A stretch of 64,000 nucleotides of DNA from a bacterium. GTDB lineage: Bacteria; SZUA-79; Acidulodesulfobacterales; Acidulodesulfobacteraceae. The stretch spans positions 117,315-181,314 of the forward strand of contig JAJYYR010000002.1 in assembly GCA_021800805.1 (NCBI GenBank). Reading direction: 5' to 3'. Made by a program: the position numbers and the translations under genes. A model generated the notes under the pieces. It was not told where the DNA came from, searched no databases, and saw only the letters and a program-made list of their open reading frames with translations. The stretch's first letter is position 1. Each line of letters opens with the position of its first letter. Below are positions 16,278-25,754 of the stretch, one piece after another.

Positions 16278-16730
16278 ATGGAATTTTTTGACAATAACGA
16301 AAACTTCAACAAAAAAATGATAAAATTTAAAAATGAAATAGAAAAACTTTTTCATTTTCATTTCGGATTTTTTCCTATAGAGGATTTGCCCTATTCTTTT
16401 AAGGCAAACTCGGCTCCCATTGATATATACACGGATAAAAACAAACTTACTATAGAAATTGAACTGCCGGGAATTTCCAGAAACAACATACTAATAGCGG
16501 TTCACAATAATATCCTTGCTATAAGATGGAAATCGGAACCGAAAATAAAATCCACGGTTAATTTTTTCTGCATAGAAAGGAGATTCGGCAGGTTCGAAAG
16601 ATTCGTCCTGCTGCCTGTTACTCCTTCTAAGCAAAATATTAGAGCAGTTTTATCCGACGGGGTTTTAAGCATATATTTTGAAATAGGAGACATTTTTATA
16701 AATTCTGAAACTTTAATACCTATCTTATAA
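16278..16730 (+). CDS. Small heat shock protein, Hsp20/alpha-crystallin family
   Basis: 150-aa ATP-independent holdase chaperone. An N-terminal helical region is followed by an alpha-crystallin domain (about residues 48-140) with DKNKLTIEIELPGISRNNILIAV, RRFGRFERFVLLP and DGVLSIYFE. The C-terminal IPIL resembles the IxI/V oligomerisation motif. It lies four bases after galU. No CIRCE-like or other heat-shock element was seen upstream, so it may be expressed with galU. Confidence 0.9.
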   Translation: MEFFDNNENFNKKMIKFKNEIEKLFHFHFGFFPIEDLPYSFKANSAPIDIYTDKNKLTIEIELPGISRNNILIAVHNNILAIRWKSEPKIKSTVNFFCIERRFGRFERFVLLPVTPSKQNIRAVLSDGVLSIYFEIGDIFINSETLIPIL

Positions 16731-16747
16731 ATATAATATAGATTAGA

Positions 16748-16935
16748 TTAACCTTAATTTTGCAATAGACTTTTTGCAATAGACTTTATAAAGACTGGAT
16801 TCCCGCCTACGCGGGAATGACAATACAGGATTTATTTTTTAACCCAAATGTTGTCATTCCCGCGTAGGCGGGAATCCAGAAATGGTATAACTTTGTAATA
16901 TGTTTCATAATTTCTACTGCAAAATTAAGGATTAA
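16748..16935. repeat. Palindromic intergenic element, dRS3/REP-like
   Basis: The 304-bp gap between hsp20 and lon holds this element. Long inverted arms of 29 bp (16795-16823 and 16851-16879) are separated by 27 bases. Each arm contains its own small palindrome ATTCCCGC-CTAC-GCGGGAAT. Outer imperfect inverted repeats (CCTTAATTTTGCA near 16752-16764 and TGCAAAATTAAGG from 16918) enclose the whole. A short tandem duplication, TGCAATAGACTTT, lies between outer and inner arms on the left. No ORF is inside. The core resembles dispersed repeats known in many bacterial genomes; it could also form a strong hairpin ending hsp20 transcription. Confidence 0.7.
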
Positions 16936-17034
16936 AATTTATCGAGCAATTATAGCTACAATTATAGTATAATATATATTAGATATATTATATATATATC
17001 ATATACACATTACAGCATAACAGGGGAATAAAAT

Positions 17035-19521
17035 ATGAACAGAAACGCCATTATGAACAGCAATAATCTTAACGAAATTGTTATAGGAAAGGGGGAAAGC
17101 ATAGAACAGCAGGATTTGCCCGAAGAAATTCAACTACCCGAGGTCATCCCGCTTCTGCCTATAAGAGACCTTGTCCTTTTCCCTTTTATGATAATTCCGC
17201 TTTTCGTGGGCAGAGAGGCTTCTATTAAAGCCGTCGACGAAGCCCTGTCCAAAGACAGGTTAATCCTTTTATCCGCCCAAAAAGACATAATAGTCGAAGA
17301 ACCTTCGCAAAACGATATCTATGACGTCGGCGTAGTCGCAATGATTATGAAAATGCTGAAACTTCCGGACGGACGGGTTAAGATACTAGTGCAGGGTTTA
17401 TTAAAAGCTAAAATAGAAACATTTGTTCAAATAAAGCCGTTTTATCTTGTAAAAGTTTCCAAAATCAAAGATGAAAACGTTACGGAAATTACTCCCGCGA
17501 TTGACGCTCTTATAAGAAACGTAAAAGAACAGCTTGAAAAATACGTATCTCTCGGCAGACTTCCATCTCAGGATATATTAATCATACTGGAAAATATCAC
17601 TAATCCGGGGAGACTTGCGGATATAGTGGCATCCAACTTGGGCTTAAAAATAGACGAATCGCAGAAAATACTTGAAGAGACCGATCAGATGGAAAGGCTT
17701 AAAAGAGTAAACGACATACTTGCAAGAGAAATAGAAATCCTTTCTATGCAGGCTAAAATCCAATCTCAGGCAAAAGAAGAAATGACAAAAACTCAGAGGG
17801 ATTATTTTTTAAGGGAACAGCTGAGACAGATTAAGCAGGAACTTGGAGAAACTGATGAAAAATCTCAGGAAATAGCCGAATTAAGGGAAAAAATAACGGC
17901 GGCAAAAATGCCTCCGGAAGTCCTGAAAGAAGCCGAAAAACAATTATCGAGACTTGAATCTATGCATCAGGATGCCGCGGAAGCATCCACGATAAGAACT
18001 TATTTAGAATGGCTTGCCGATATACCTTGGTCAAAAAAGACAAAAGATAACCTCGATATAGAAACCGCAAAAAAGATTCTGGACGAAGACCACTACGACC
18101 TTGAAAAAATCAAAGAGAGAATACTTGAATACTTAAGCGTCAGAAAATTAAACAAAAAAATGAAAGGTCCCATACTATGTTTCATCGGACCTCCCGGAGT
18201 CGGAAAAACTTCTCTCGGCAAATCTATCGCAAAAGCTATGAATAGAAAATTCATCAGGGTTTCTCTTGGCGGCGTTCATGACGAAGCAGAAATCAGGGGA
18301 CACAGAAGAACATACGTCGGAGCGCTTCCGGGAAGGGTCATTCAGGGAATAAAACAGGCGGGAACCAATAATCCGGTTTTTATGATAGACGAAATCGATA
18401 AAGTAGGGACCGATTTTAGAGGCGATCCTTCTTCCGCCCTCTTAGAAGTGCTGGATCCGGAACAGAATTTTTCTTTTTCGGACCATTACTTAAATGTTCC
18501 GTTCGATTTGTCGAATGTTATGTTCGTGGCAACCGCTAACGTTGCCGACACCATACCTTCTCCTTTAAGAGACAGAATGGAAATTATAAATTTATCCGGA
18601 TATACTCTCGAGGAAAAAGAAAAAATAACCGAAAAATATCTTATACCAAGGCAAATAAAAGAAAACGGCTTAAAAAAGGACTATATCGAATTTAAGCCGA
18701 GTGCGGTAAAAACCATTATTGCGGGTTATACTCGGGAGGCCGGCTTAAGAAATCTGGAACGGGAAATAGGGACGGTATGCAGAAAAGTCGCAAGACTTAT
18801 AGCCGAAAACAAAATCAAGAAATATATCGTAACCGATAAAAATATACATAAATACCTCGGAACTATAAAAATACTTCCCGAGGAAGAAAGACAGAAAGAT
18901 GAAATAGGCGTTGCTACCGGTCTTGCCTGGACGCCGGTCGGAGGAGAGGTTCTATACATAGAAACAATTCTCGTTAAAGGCAAAGGGGCGGTTTCGCTTA
19001 CCGGTCAGCTCGGAGACGTTATGAAAGAATCCGCCCATGCCGCAGTCAGCTATGCCCGCTCTAAAGCCGACGAACTCGGAATTGAAGCCGATACGTTTGA
19101 AAAAAACGATATTCATATTCATATACCGGAAGGCGCTATACCGAAAGACGGACCTTCTGCCGGAATCACTATGGCGACGTCCCTGATTTCAGCGGTGTTA
19201 AAAAAGCCAGTTAGAAAGGATATCGCTATGACCGGCGAAATAACTCTGAGGGGCAACGTCCTGCCTATCGGCGGGTTAAAAGAAAAATCGTTAGCCGCTT
19301 TAAGAGCCGGAATAAAAACTGTTCTGATACCGGAAAGAAACAAAAAAGATCTTGAAGATATTTCTCCGTTAGTTAAGAAAAACTTGAAATTTATACCGGT
19401 CAGACATATGGATGAAGTCATAAAGCATGCGATAATCGGTATATCCGATATAGGCGCAGGTTCTAATAAAACTAATCCGGTTAATAAAAATAAGGGTGAT
19501 AAAAAAAGAAAAGTTAAATGA
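17035..19521 (+). CDS. lon: ATP-dependent protease La (Lon)
   Basis: Cytoplasmic AAA+ serine protease that degrades damaged and regulatory proteins. Domains in order: N-terminal LON substrate domain (about 35-230), a coiled linker, the AAA+ module with Walker A GPPGVGKT (385-392) and Walker B FMIDEIDK, and the protease domain with catalytic S708 (GPSAG) and K751 (GGLKEK). Length 828 aa is normal. The ATG follows AGGGGA. The TAA overlaps the first codons of thiL. In many bacteria lon stands between clpX and hup; here it has been separated from them. Confidence 0.97.
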   Translation: MNRNAIMNSNNLNEIVIGKGESIEQQDLPEEIQLPEVIPLLPIRDLVLFPFMIIPLFVGREASIKAVDEALSKDRLILLSAQKDIIVEEPSQNDIYDVGVVAMIMKMLKLPDGRVKILVQGLLKAKIETFVQIKPFYLVKVSKIKDENVTEITPAIDALIRNVKEQLEKYVSLGRLPSQDILIILENITNPGRLADIVASNLGLKIDESQKILEETDQMERLKRVNDILAREIEILSMQAKIQSQAKEEMTKTQRDYFLREQLRQIKQELGETDEKSQEIAELREKITAAKMPPEVLKEAEKQLSRLESMHQDAAEASTIRTYLEWLADIPWSKKTKDNLDIETAKKILDEDHYDLEKIKERILEYLSVRKLNKKMKGPILCFIGPPGVGKTSLGKSIAKAMNRKFIRVSLGGVHDEAEIRGHRRTYVGALPGRVIQGIKQAGTNNPVFMIDEIDKVGTDFRGDPSSALLEVLDPEQNFSFSDHYLNVPFDLSNVMFVATANVADTIPSPLRDRMEIINLSGYTLEEKEKITEKYLIPRQIKENGLKKDYIEFKPSAVKTIIAGYTREAGLRNLEREIGTVCRKVARLIAENKIKKYIVTDKNIHKYLGTIKILPEEERQKDEIGVATGLAWTPVGGEVLYIETILVKGKGAVSLTGQLGDVMKESAHAAVSYARSKADELGIEADTFEKNDIHIHIPEGAIPKDGPSAGITMATSLISAVLKKPVRKDIAMTGEITLRGNVLPIGGLKEKSLAALRAGIKTVLIPERNKKDLEDISPLVKKNLKFIPVRHMDEVIKHAIIGISDIGAGSNKTNPVNKNKGDKKRKVK

Positions 19522-20530
19522 AACGGTTTTAATAAAAGAGATAGAACGGCTAAGTATAGAAACCCAAAAGTTCAATAAATCGTTGGTTATTAAATCAATC
19601 GGCGACGATTGCGCTATTATCAAAGATAAAAACCGCATGCTCGTGAGTTCGGACAGCATAACCGAAAATGTCCACTTCAACTTTGATTTATATGATTTTT
19701 ATGAAATAGGGCAAAAATCTTTACTTGTAAATTTAAGCGACATTGCTGCTATGGGCGGAATTCCGAGATTGTTCCTTCTGTCTTTTTTTATACCTTCTTA
19801 TGTAAACGAAGACAATATCAAGCAGGCATTATTGGGAATTATAGCCGCCGCAAAAAAATACAGGGTTTCGCTTATAGGCGGAAATATATCAAAATCTTCC
19901 GAATTTTCTATATCCGCAACCATAATAGGCGACTATAAAGATAAAAACGTCGTTAAGAGATTTAATTCTAAAAAGGATAATCAAGTATATATCTCCGGAG
20001 AACTTGGAAATTCATGGATGGCATTTTATCTTAACGACAATAAAAATTATATATTCAAAAACTATCCAAACCTCAAGCCCGAGGATAAAAAGCTTATAGA
20101 GAATTTCATAAATAGATATAAACTGCCCAAACCGAGGATAAATTTGGGCAGGAAATTATCGGAAAAGAAACTAGCTAATTCGTTAACGGACATCAGCGAC
20201 GGACTTATTAAGGATATTTACAACGTTATAGGCCATGGATGCGGATGCGAAATAAATATCGATGAAATACCCATAAACGAAGAATTAAAATATATATGCA
20301 AGGTTTTAGATATCAAAGATTATATCGACAAAGCGGTTTCGTTCGGCGAAGATTACGAGCTTTTATGGACGGCGGAAAAATATAAAGAAAAAGAACTGCT
20401 AAAGCTTTCAAAAACCTCTACGGTCAAAATAAAAAAAATAGGGCATATCACCGATAAACCGGCATGCGTAAATTTTTTAAGGGACGGCGCTCTTTACTTT
20501 CCTATAGACTTTACTTTTAAACATTTATAA
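19496..20530 (+). CDS. thiL: Thiamine-monophosphate kinase
   Basis: Phosphorylates thiamine monophosphate to thiamine diphosphate. The 344-aa protein has the AIR-synthase-like fold with [32 protein letters not shown] and [10 protein letters not shown] motifs seen in ThiL. It starts at GTG (19496) inside the 3' end of lon, a 26-base overlap in another frame, with AAGG just upstream of the GTG. No other thiamine genes are close. The CNNM protein gene follows three bases after the stop. Confidence 0.93.
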   Translation: MIKKEKLNETVLIKEIERLSIETQKFNKSLVIKSIGDDCAIIKDKNRMLVSSDSITENVHFNFDLYDFYEIGQKSLLVNLSDIAAMGGIPRLFLLSFFIPSYVNEDNIKQALLGIIAAAKKYRVSLIGGNISKSSEFSISATIIGDYKDKNVVKRFNSKKDNQVYISGELGNSWMAFYLNDNKNYIFKNYPNLKPEDKKLIENFINRYKLPKPRINLGRKLSEKKLANSLTDISDGLIKDIYNVIGHGCGCEINIDEIPINEELKYICKVLDIKDYIDKAVSFGEDYELLWTAEKYKEKELLKLSKTSTVKIKKIGHITDKPACVNFLRDGALYFPIDFTFKHL

Positions 20531-20533
20531 ATT

Positions 20534-21502
20534 ATGTATATTTTTATTTCCTTTTTATTATTTATTTTATTCCTTATCATTTCATCTATTTTTTCCATTT
20601 CTGAATCTTCCGTATTTTCTCTCACGCAGGCGGATATAGATGAATTGAATATAAGAGGAAAAAACAAGGTGATTTTTTTAATAAGAAACTCGTCCGTATT
20701 TCTTATTATAATTTTAATTGGAAATATGGCGGCAAATGTTATAACGGCAAGCATAGGTTCTATAATTTTAAACAGATATTTTCAACATATGCCCGTTATT
20801 TATTCTATTATAATTATTTCGCTTATCCTTATCATTCTTGCAGAGATATTTCCTAAGATAATCGCCCTTAAAAAACCTATAGAACTATCTTTATTAGTAT
20901 CTAATATTTTTTTTCATACCGTCTATTTTGCAGGATTGTTAATCGAAAAAACGGGCTTTGCGGGAAAGAGGCTTCAATTAAAAAAAGAAGAGTCGATATC
21001 AAATGAAGAATTGAGAACGATTATCGAGATAGGCAAAAATGAAGGGGAAATAAAAGAAAAAGAATACGAATTTATAAAAAATTTTTTAAAACTTTCATAT
21101 TTAAAAGCTTCTAATATTATGACTAAAAAAGATAATGTATTTGAGTTGGATGTTAACACCCCTGTTTCTTCAGCCGTAGAATTTATAGAAACCAACCATT
21201 TCTCGCGCATCCCGATATATTTCAGAGAAAAAGACAATATAATAGGAATAATTCTTGCGAAGAACATCCTGTCCAAGGTTTACAATAAAAGCGAAGAAAA
21301 AAGAACCCTTAATTCTTTTTTGATAAAACCGTATTTTATTCCCGGTTCAAAAAACGCGCTCGAACTCTTTAGGGAACTTCAAAAGAAAAAAATACACATC
21401 GCCGTCGTGGTCAACGAATATGGAAAAATGGCGGGTATCGTAACTATGGAAGACCTTTTGGAAGAAATTTTCGGAGAAATAGAGGACGAATACGATGTCT
21501 AA
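20534..21502 (+). CDS. CNNM/CBS-domain membrane protein, short form
   Basis: 322-aa protein of the HlyC/CorC (CNNM) family, thought to act in magnesium or other cation efflux. An N-terminal DUF21 membrane domain (about 1-150, several hydrophobic helices) is followed by a pair of CBS domains (about 190-310) ending VVNEYGKMAGIVTMEDLLEEIFGEIEDEYDV. The usual C-terminal CorC/HlyC domain is missing; the protein stops right after the CBS pair. Its stop overlaps the start of a full-length paralogue by eight bases, so the pair is probably translated together and may form a heterodimer. Confidence 0.88.
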   Translation: MYIFISFLLFILFLIISSIFSISESSVFSLTQADIDELNIRGKNKVIFLIRNSSVFLIIILIGNMAANVITASIGSIILNRYFQHMPVIYSIIIISLILIILAEIFPKIIALKKPIELSLLVSNIFFHTVYFAGLLIEKTGFAGKRLQLKKEESISNEELRTIIEIGKNEGEIKEKEYEFIKNFLKLSYLKASNIMTKKDNVFELDVNTPVSSAVEFIETNHFSRIPIYFREKDNIIGIILAKNILSKVYNKSEEKRTLNSFLIKPYFIPGSKNALELFRELQKKKIHIAVVVNEYGKMAGIVTMEDLLEEIFGEIEDEYDV

Positions 21503-22736
21503 CAACGTATATGTTTATATCGTCATAATAATTGCCGCTATATTTTTTGAAGGATTTTTTGCGGGTTCGGAAATAGGCATTATCAGCTACGACAAAATAA
21601 AAATTAAACATAAGGAAGCTAAAGGAAGCAGGCTTGCCAAATTTTTGCTTTTAATGACGAGAAAGCCGGAAAGTACTTTTTCTACTTCCTTAATAGGAAA
21701 CAATATTGCATATACCTCTGCGACTATTCTTGCAACCGCTATTATATACGAATATGCAAAATCCTACACTCCGTTTGTAGCTGCGGTTATTCTTACGCCG
21801 GTCATGGTTATTTTCGGAGAAATTATTCCAAAGATGATATATAGGCGTCACGCAAACAGCCTTATGTTGAAGAGCATTCCGTTTATAACCCTCTTTTCCG
21901 TCATTTTTTTTCCTATAAATATAATTTTTATAGCCCTTTCTAAACTATTAAATTTAATTTTTAAAAGTAAATCTAAAAATGTTTTTTTAACGAAAGATGA
22001 ACTTATTAAAGTTCTTACGATTAGCGGAAATATCGAAGAATTTAAAGAATACGATAAAAAAATAATAAAAAGGATATTTGAATTTGGAAATAAAACTTCC
22101 AAAGATGTTATGATACCGCTTATAAGCGTGATAGCATTGAACGAAAACGACAGCGTAAACAAAGCAAGGCAGATTTTCGGAAATTCTAATTATTCAAGGA
22201 TACCGGTTTATAAAGACCGTATAGACAACATATCCAGCTTAGTTTTTGCTTTCGACATATATAATCCGGAAAATACCGATAAAGTCGTTGGAGAAATTGC
22301 AAAACCCGTTCTATTCATACCGGAAACTTTAAAAATATCCAGTATAATGCTCAAAATGCAAAAAAGCCGTCAGCAGATGGTCGTAGTAGTAGATGAATAC
22401 GGCGGCGCTTCCGGAATAATAACATTTGAAGATATTCTCGAAGAAATAGTGGGGGAAATAAGGGACGAAACGGATGAAGAAGAGGCGATGTATAAAAAAA
22501 TAGGCAAAAATACTTATTTAATAAACACAAGATTGACTTTAGACGAGCTATCAGAACTTTTCAACATAAGCGTAATAAACCACTCTGAAGCTGATTATGA
22601 AACCGTATCCGGATTAATAATGGACAGGCTCGGTAGGATACCTGTTGCGGGCGAAAAATTTATGATAGATAATATAAACTTTACCGTGTCCAAATCCACA
22701 AGCAAATCTATAAAAGAAGTGATCATAAGTTTTTAA
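21495..22736 (+). CDS. CNNM/CBS-domain membrane protein, full length (HlyC/CorC family)
   Basis: 413-aa paralogue of the preceding gene with all three parts: the DUF21 membrane domain (about 1-180), a CBS pair (about 200-325, ending VDEYGGASGIITFEDILEEIVGEIRDE), and the C-terminal CorC/HlyC domain (about 335-413). The proposed role is cation, especially Mg2+, extrusion or sensing; older haemolysin names are misleading. It ends the lon-thiL-CNNM-CNNM run and is followed by an intrinsic terminator at 22746-22805. Confidence 0.9.
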   Translation: MSNNVYVYIVIIIAAIFFEGFFAGSEIGIISYDKIKIKHKEAKGSRLAKFLLLMTRKPESTFSTSLIGNNIAYTSATILATAIIYEYAKSYTPFVAAVILTPVMVIFGEIIPKMIYRRHANSLMLKSIPFITLFSVIFFPINIIFIALSKLLNLIFKSKSKNVFLTKDELIKVLTISGNIEEFKEYDKKIIKRIFEFGNKTSKDVMIPLISVIALNENDSVNKARQIFGNSNYSRIPVYKDRIDNISSLVFAFDIYNPENTDKVVGEIAKPVLFIPETLKISSIMLKMQKSRQQMVVVVDEYGGASGIITFEDILEEIVGEIRDETDEEEAMYKKIGKNTYLINTRLTLDELSELFNISVINHSEADYETVSGLIMDRLGRIPVAGEKFMIDNINFTVSKSTSKSIKEVIISF

Positions 22737-22745
22737 TATATTGCG

Positions 22746-22805
22746 CAGGATAAACCGCAGTCGGTATTATAGCATTATTTTCTGTTGCGGTTTATCCTGT
22801 TTTTT
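22746..22805 (+). terminator. Intrinsic terminator after the CNNM gene
   Basis: Perfect 14-bp stem CAGGATAAACCGCA (22746-22759) and TGCGGTTTATCCTG (22786-22799), followed by six T at 22800-22805 on the plus strand. It lies between converging genes; no T-run follows on the minus strand. Confidence 0.85.
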
Positions 22806-22808
22806 AAT

Positions 22809-23144
22809 TTAATTGCCTATGACCTTGTCAATCATCTGTTTAAAAGATGCTTTTGGAGCAGCTCCGACTATTTGGTCGGCGACTTGTCCTTTGTTGAAGA
22901 GAATGACCGTAGGTATGCCCCTAATTCCGTATTTTCCCGGGATAACCTGATTCTCGTCAACATTGACTTTACCCACTTTTATTTTTCCGTCGTAATCCGA
23001 TGCGATTTCATCGACAACGGGAGCAACCGCTCTGCACGGAGCGCACCATACAGCCCAAAAATCAACAAGAACGGGCTTATCCGATTTTAAAACCTCGGCA
23101 TCGAAATTTGAATCCGTAAACGCCAAAACTTTTTCTGAAGCCAT
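22809..23144 (-). CDS. trxA: Thioredoxin
   Basis: 111-aa cytoplasmic thioredoxin with the active site WCAPCRA in [20 protein letters not shown] (WCxPC class, WCAPC rather than WCGPC), the conserved RGIPTVILF cis-proline loop and the KVNVDEN segment. It reduces protein disulfides using a thioredoxin reductase not found in this window. An SD-like GGAGG lies before the ATG. It follows mrp in the same direction with about 70 bases between and could share its transcript. Confidence 0.96.
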   Translation of the reverse strand: MASEKVLAFTDSNFDAEVLKSDKPVLVDFWAVWCAPCRAVAPVVDEIASDYDGKIKVGKVNVDENQVIPGKYGIRGIPTVILFNKGQVADQIVGAAPKASFKQMIDKVIGN

Positions 23145-23212
23145 TTAGTAAATCCTCCTTAATAGATTTAATAATTTTTTTATGTTTACATCATTTACTT
23201 TTAAATATCGAT

Positions 23213-24157
23213 TTATACTCCTGTCTTCTGCTCCGACCTTAAAATCAAGGAATCGGATATTTTATTAAATACCGATTTTACCTCAGGATGTATGTCTTTG
23301 GTCATTATTGGTTCGCCTTTATCGGACAGTTCGCATATATCTTCGACTATGGGTATTTCGCCTAAGAAATTGACTCCCAATTTTTCCGCCGCGGTTTTTG
23401 CTCCGCCGTGTTTAAATATATCGGAACGCTTATCGCAGTGCGGACATATGAAATAGCTCATATTTTCGACTATTCCGAAAACCGGCACGTTTACCTTATC
23501 GAACATCGCAAGAGCCTTCTTCGCATCTATAAGCGAAATATCCTGCGGGGTTGAAACTACTATCGCAAAATTTATCGGAACGGTTTGCACCAGCGTAAGC
23601 TGAATATCGCCGGTTCCCGGAGGAAGATCGACTACGAGAAAATCTATTTCTCCCCATTCCACGTCTTTTAAAAACTGAGTTATAACCTGCATTACAACCG
23701 GTCCTCTCCATATAGCCGGAGCGTCTTCGGGAACTAAAAACCCGAGAGACATAAGTTTAATCCCAAACTTTTCTAAAGGAATTATTTTGTTATTAGACGT
23801 AAGATCCGGCCTTTTGTTTATTCCCATCATAGTAGGAACGCTGGGGCCGTAGAGGTCGGCATCTAAAAGTCCTACCTTTTTCCCCTGATTTGCAAGAGTA
23901 ATAGCCAAGTTAACGCTGAAAGTGGACTTTCCTACTCCGCCTTTGCCGCTTGCAACGGCTATGATGTTTTTAACGCCGCTAATAGGCGTTTGTTCGTCAA
24001 ACGGATTTTTGCTTCCGTGTCCGTGTTCATGTCCTTCACCGCCTCCGCCGCAACCGCAGGAAGAGCCTTCGTCTTCTTCTCCGCCTCCGCACCCGCAGGA
24101 ATCTGCTCCTTCTTCGTAATAATCTTTATTTCCGTCCATTTCGTTTTCGTTGTTCAT
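23213..24157 (-). CDS. mrp: Mrp/NBP35-type iron-sulfur carrier ATPase with Cys/His-rich N-terminus
   Basis: 314-aa P-loop ATPase of the Mrp/ApbC/Nbp35 family, which carries and delivers [4Fe-4S] clusters. Walker A SGKGGVGKST lies at 70-79, the family DLPPGTGD motif and the bridging CPHC (FICPHCDKR) are present. The usual N-terminal domain is replaced by a 50-residue extension with four cysteines in two CGCGGG repeats (C21, C23, C34, C36) and three histidines (EGHEHGHG). A metal- or cluster-binding role for this tail is inference. Many iron-sulfur enzymes in this genome would be clients. Confidence 0.92.
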   Translation of the reverse strand: MNNENEMDGNKDYYEEGADSCGCGGGEEDEGSSCGCGGGGEGHEHGHGSKNPFDEQTPISGVKNIIAVASGKGGVGKSTFSVNLAITLANQGKKVGLLDADLYGPSVPTMMGINKRPDLTSNNKIIPLEKFGIKLMSLGFLVPEDAPAIWRGPVVMQVITQFLKDVEWGEIDFLVVDLPPGTGDIQLTLVQTVPINFAIVVSTPQDISLIDAKKALAMFDKVNVPVFGIVENMSYFICPHCDKRSDIFKHGGAKTAAEKLGVNFLGEIPIVEDICELSDKGEPIMTKDIHPEVKSVFNKISDSLILRSEQKTGV

Positions 24158-24275
24158 AATAACCTCTCTTTTGTTTTAAGTTAGAAATTTATTTAACTGG
24201 ATTAGCTTCGCTCTACTGGATTTATATTTATATAGATATATAAATATTTATATATTATATATGATAACATAATTT

Positions 24276-25583
24276 TTATGTCGTTACAACCTTAAAAGCA
24301 TCCATAAATGCGCTCACGGAAAATTCTGCTTTGCCGGCTCCAGCGGCGCCGTAGCCTTCAGGAATAGGAAGATTATACTTATAATGAAGTTCATGCCATT
24401 TGAGCAATAGCTTTACGTAATATTCCAACGGAGCGGATGAATTGCCGAGTTTTCCTAACTTGCTCGTCTTTTCCGGACACCACGTGGTATATCTGGGAAT
24501 AACGTTTTTAGACATAAAAAATTCAACCCCTTCGGCGGTTGAATTTACTGCATCGTCTATATCCGTAAAACCGTAAGGTTTTGAAAGTTCTATGCCGGCG
24601 ACAAAGTTAGGAATCACCCTATATTCGCCGAAAACCGCAACGGCATCCACGATTCTTTTAACCCATTCGTCCCTTCCGATAAATTTTGATTTGCCGGGAC
24701 ATATTTTTTCAAAGAGATTTTTATCCCAGACCTCGAAATTCGTGTGATAGATATATGCTCCCGCATCTTTAAGCTTTTTCAAATTTTTTTGGGTATGAGC
24801 CTGCACGACGACTTTACTGAGCCACTTTCCGCGGAACTTGTCTTCTATAGCCTCAAGAAATCTAACGTAAAAATCTATTTCGGTGTCCCCTTTAAATTTA
24901 ATTTCGTCTATGATGCTGCCGCCCGTTAAGGTATATGCTCCCGCTTCGGAATCTTCGGAAGATTCTATTATAGACAGCGCGCTTATAATGTCTTCGACCG
25001 ATTTGACCGCGGAATAATTTTTATTGGCTTTTTTTTGATTTAAGTAATTTGAGTTCATATCGCAGAATGCGCATTCCGTATGATTTTCAAAATACTGGCA
25101 CATCCTGAATACCGCAAGATATATCAAATAACCCCATTCTATCGTAGGCGCGACATCCCTGACGGATTTTCCGGAATCGGTTTTTTTAAGCATATAAGAT
25201 TTTTCCGGTGAGAAAAAAACATCCCCCATAAAATTGTTTCCGAGATAGAGCTTATATTCTTTGGAATCCGGTTCGAATTTAACGCTGTAAGGCGAGGTTT
25301 TGTTGATTCTAACGGATATTATAGTCCGTTTTAAATTATAAGGTCCGTTTTTAACGGATATTTCTTCAGGATATTTTTTATTAATTACGTCGCTGTCGTT
25401 ATCGACGTTAAATGAAAAAATAAAATAAGATTTACTCGAAAAATTATCTTCCCGCTGAACGTCGTCGAAGGAAATGCCCTGCCTTAAAATATCTTCTTTT
25501 ATTATAGATTCGGGACTTAAAGAGGCTCCGAATTTTTCTATAAAATAATCCAGACCCGACATTGGGTTTTTATTTATATTCAT
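24276..25583 (-). CDS. Radical SAM protein with an atypical cluster motif
   Basis: 435-aa protein whose central part looks like a radical SAM TIM barrel. The only suitable cysteine motif is C162-x8-C171-AF-C174, not the canonical CxxxCxxC, though the aromatic residue before the last cysteine is kept. TLTGGSIID resembles the SAM-binding GGE strand, and CPEKTSKLGKLG and IPNFVAGIE lie in later strands. The N-terminal 150 residues are beta-rich and unlike a standard maturase domain. It stands alone between mrp and a divergent regulator gene. I do not recognise the substrate; a cofactor or peptide maturase is possible. Confidence 0.72.
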   Translation of the reverse strand: MNINKNPMSGLDYFIEKFGASLSPESIIKEDILRQGISFDDVQREDNFSSKSYFIFSFNVDNDSDVINKKYPEEISVKNGPYNLKRTIISVRINKTSPYSVKFEPDSKEYKLYLGNNFMGDVFFSPEKSYMLKKTDSGKSVRDVAPTIEWGYLIYLAVFRMCQYFENHTECAFCDMNSNYLNQKKANKNYSAVKSVEDIISALSIIESSEDSEAGAYTLTGGSIIDEIKFKGDTEIDFYVRFLEAIEDKFRGKWLSKVVVQAHTQKNLKKLKDAGAYIYHTNFEVWDKNLFEKICPGKSKFIGRDEWVKRIVDAVAVFGEYRVIPNFVAGIELSKPYGFTDIDDAVNSTAEGVEFFMSKNVIPRYTTWCPEKTSKLGKLGNSSAPLEYYVKLLLKWHELHYKYNLPIPEGYGAAGAGKAEFSVSAFMDAFKVVTT

Positions 25584-25754
25584 ATATTTATTCTATTATA
25601 TCCTTAAGAAAAATTCAATTTTTTCTTTACATTAATAAAAGAAAATAATATAATAGTAAAAAATATATTAAAGCCTAAATTATCCAAAATTGATTTATTT
25701 ATTTTTTAATTTTATAACATTAATGTAATTAATAATAAGTAGGAGATAAAAAAA

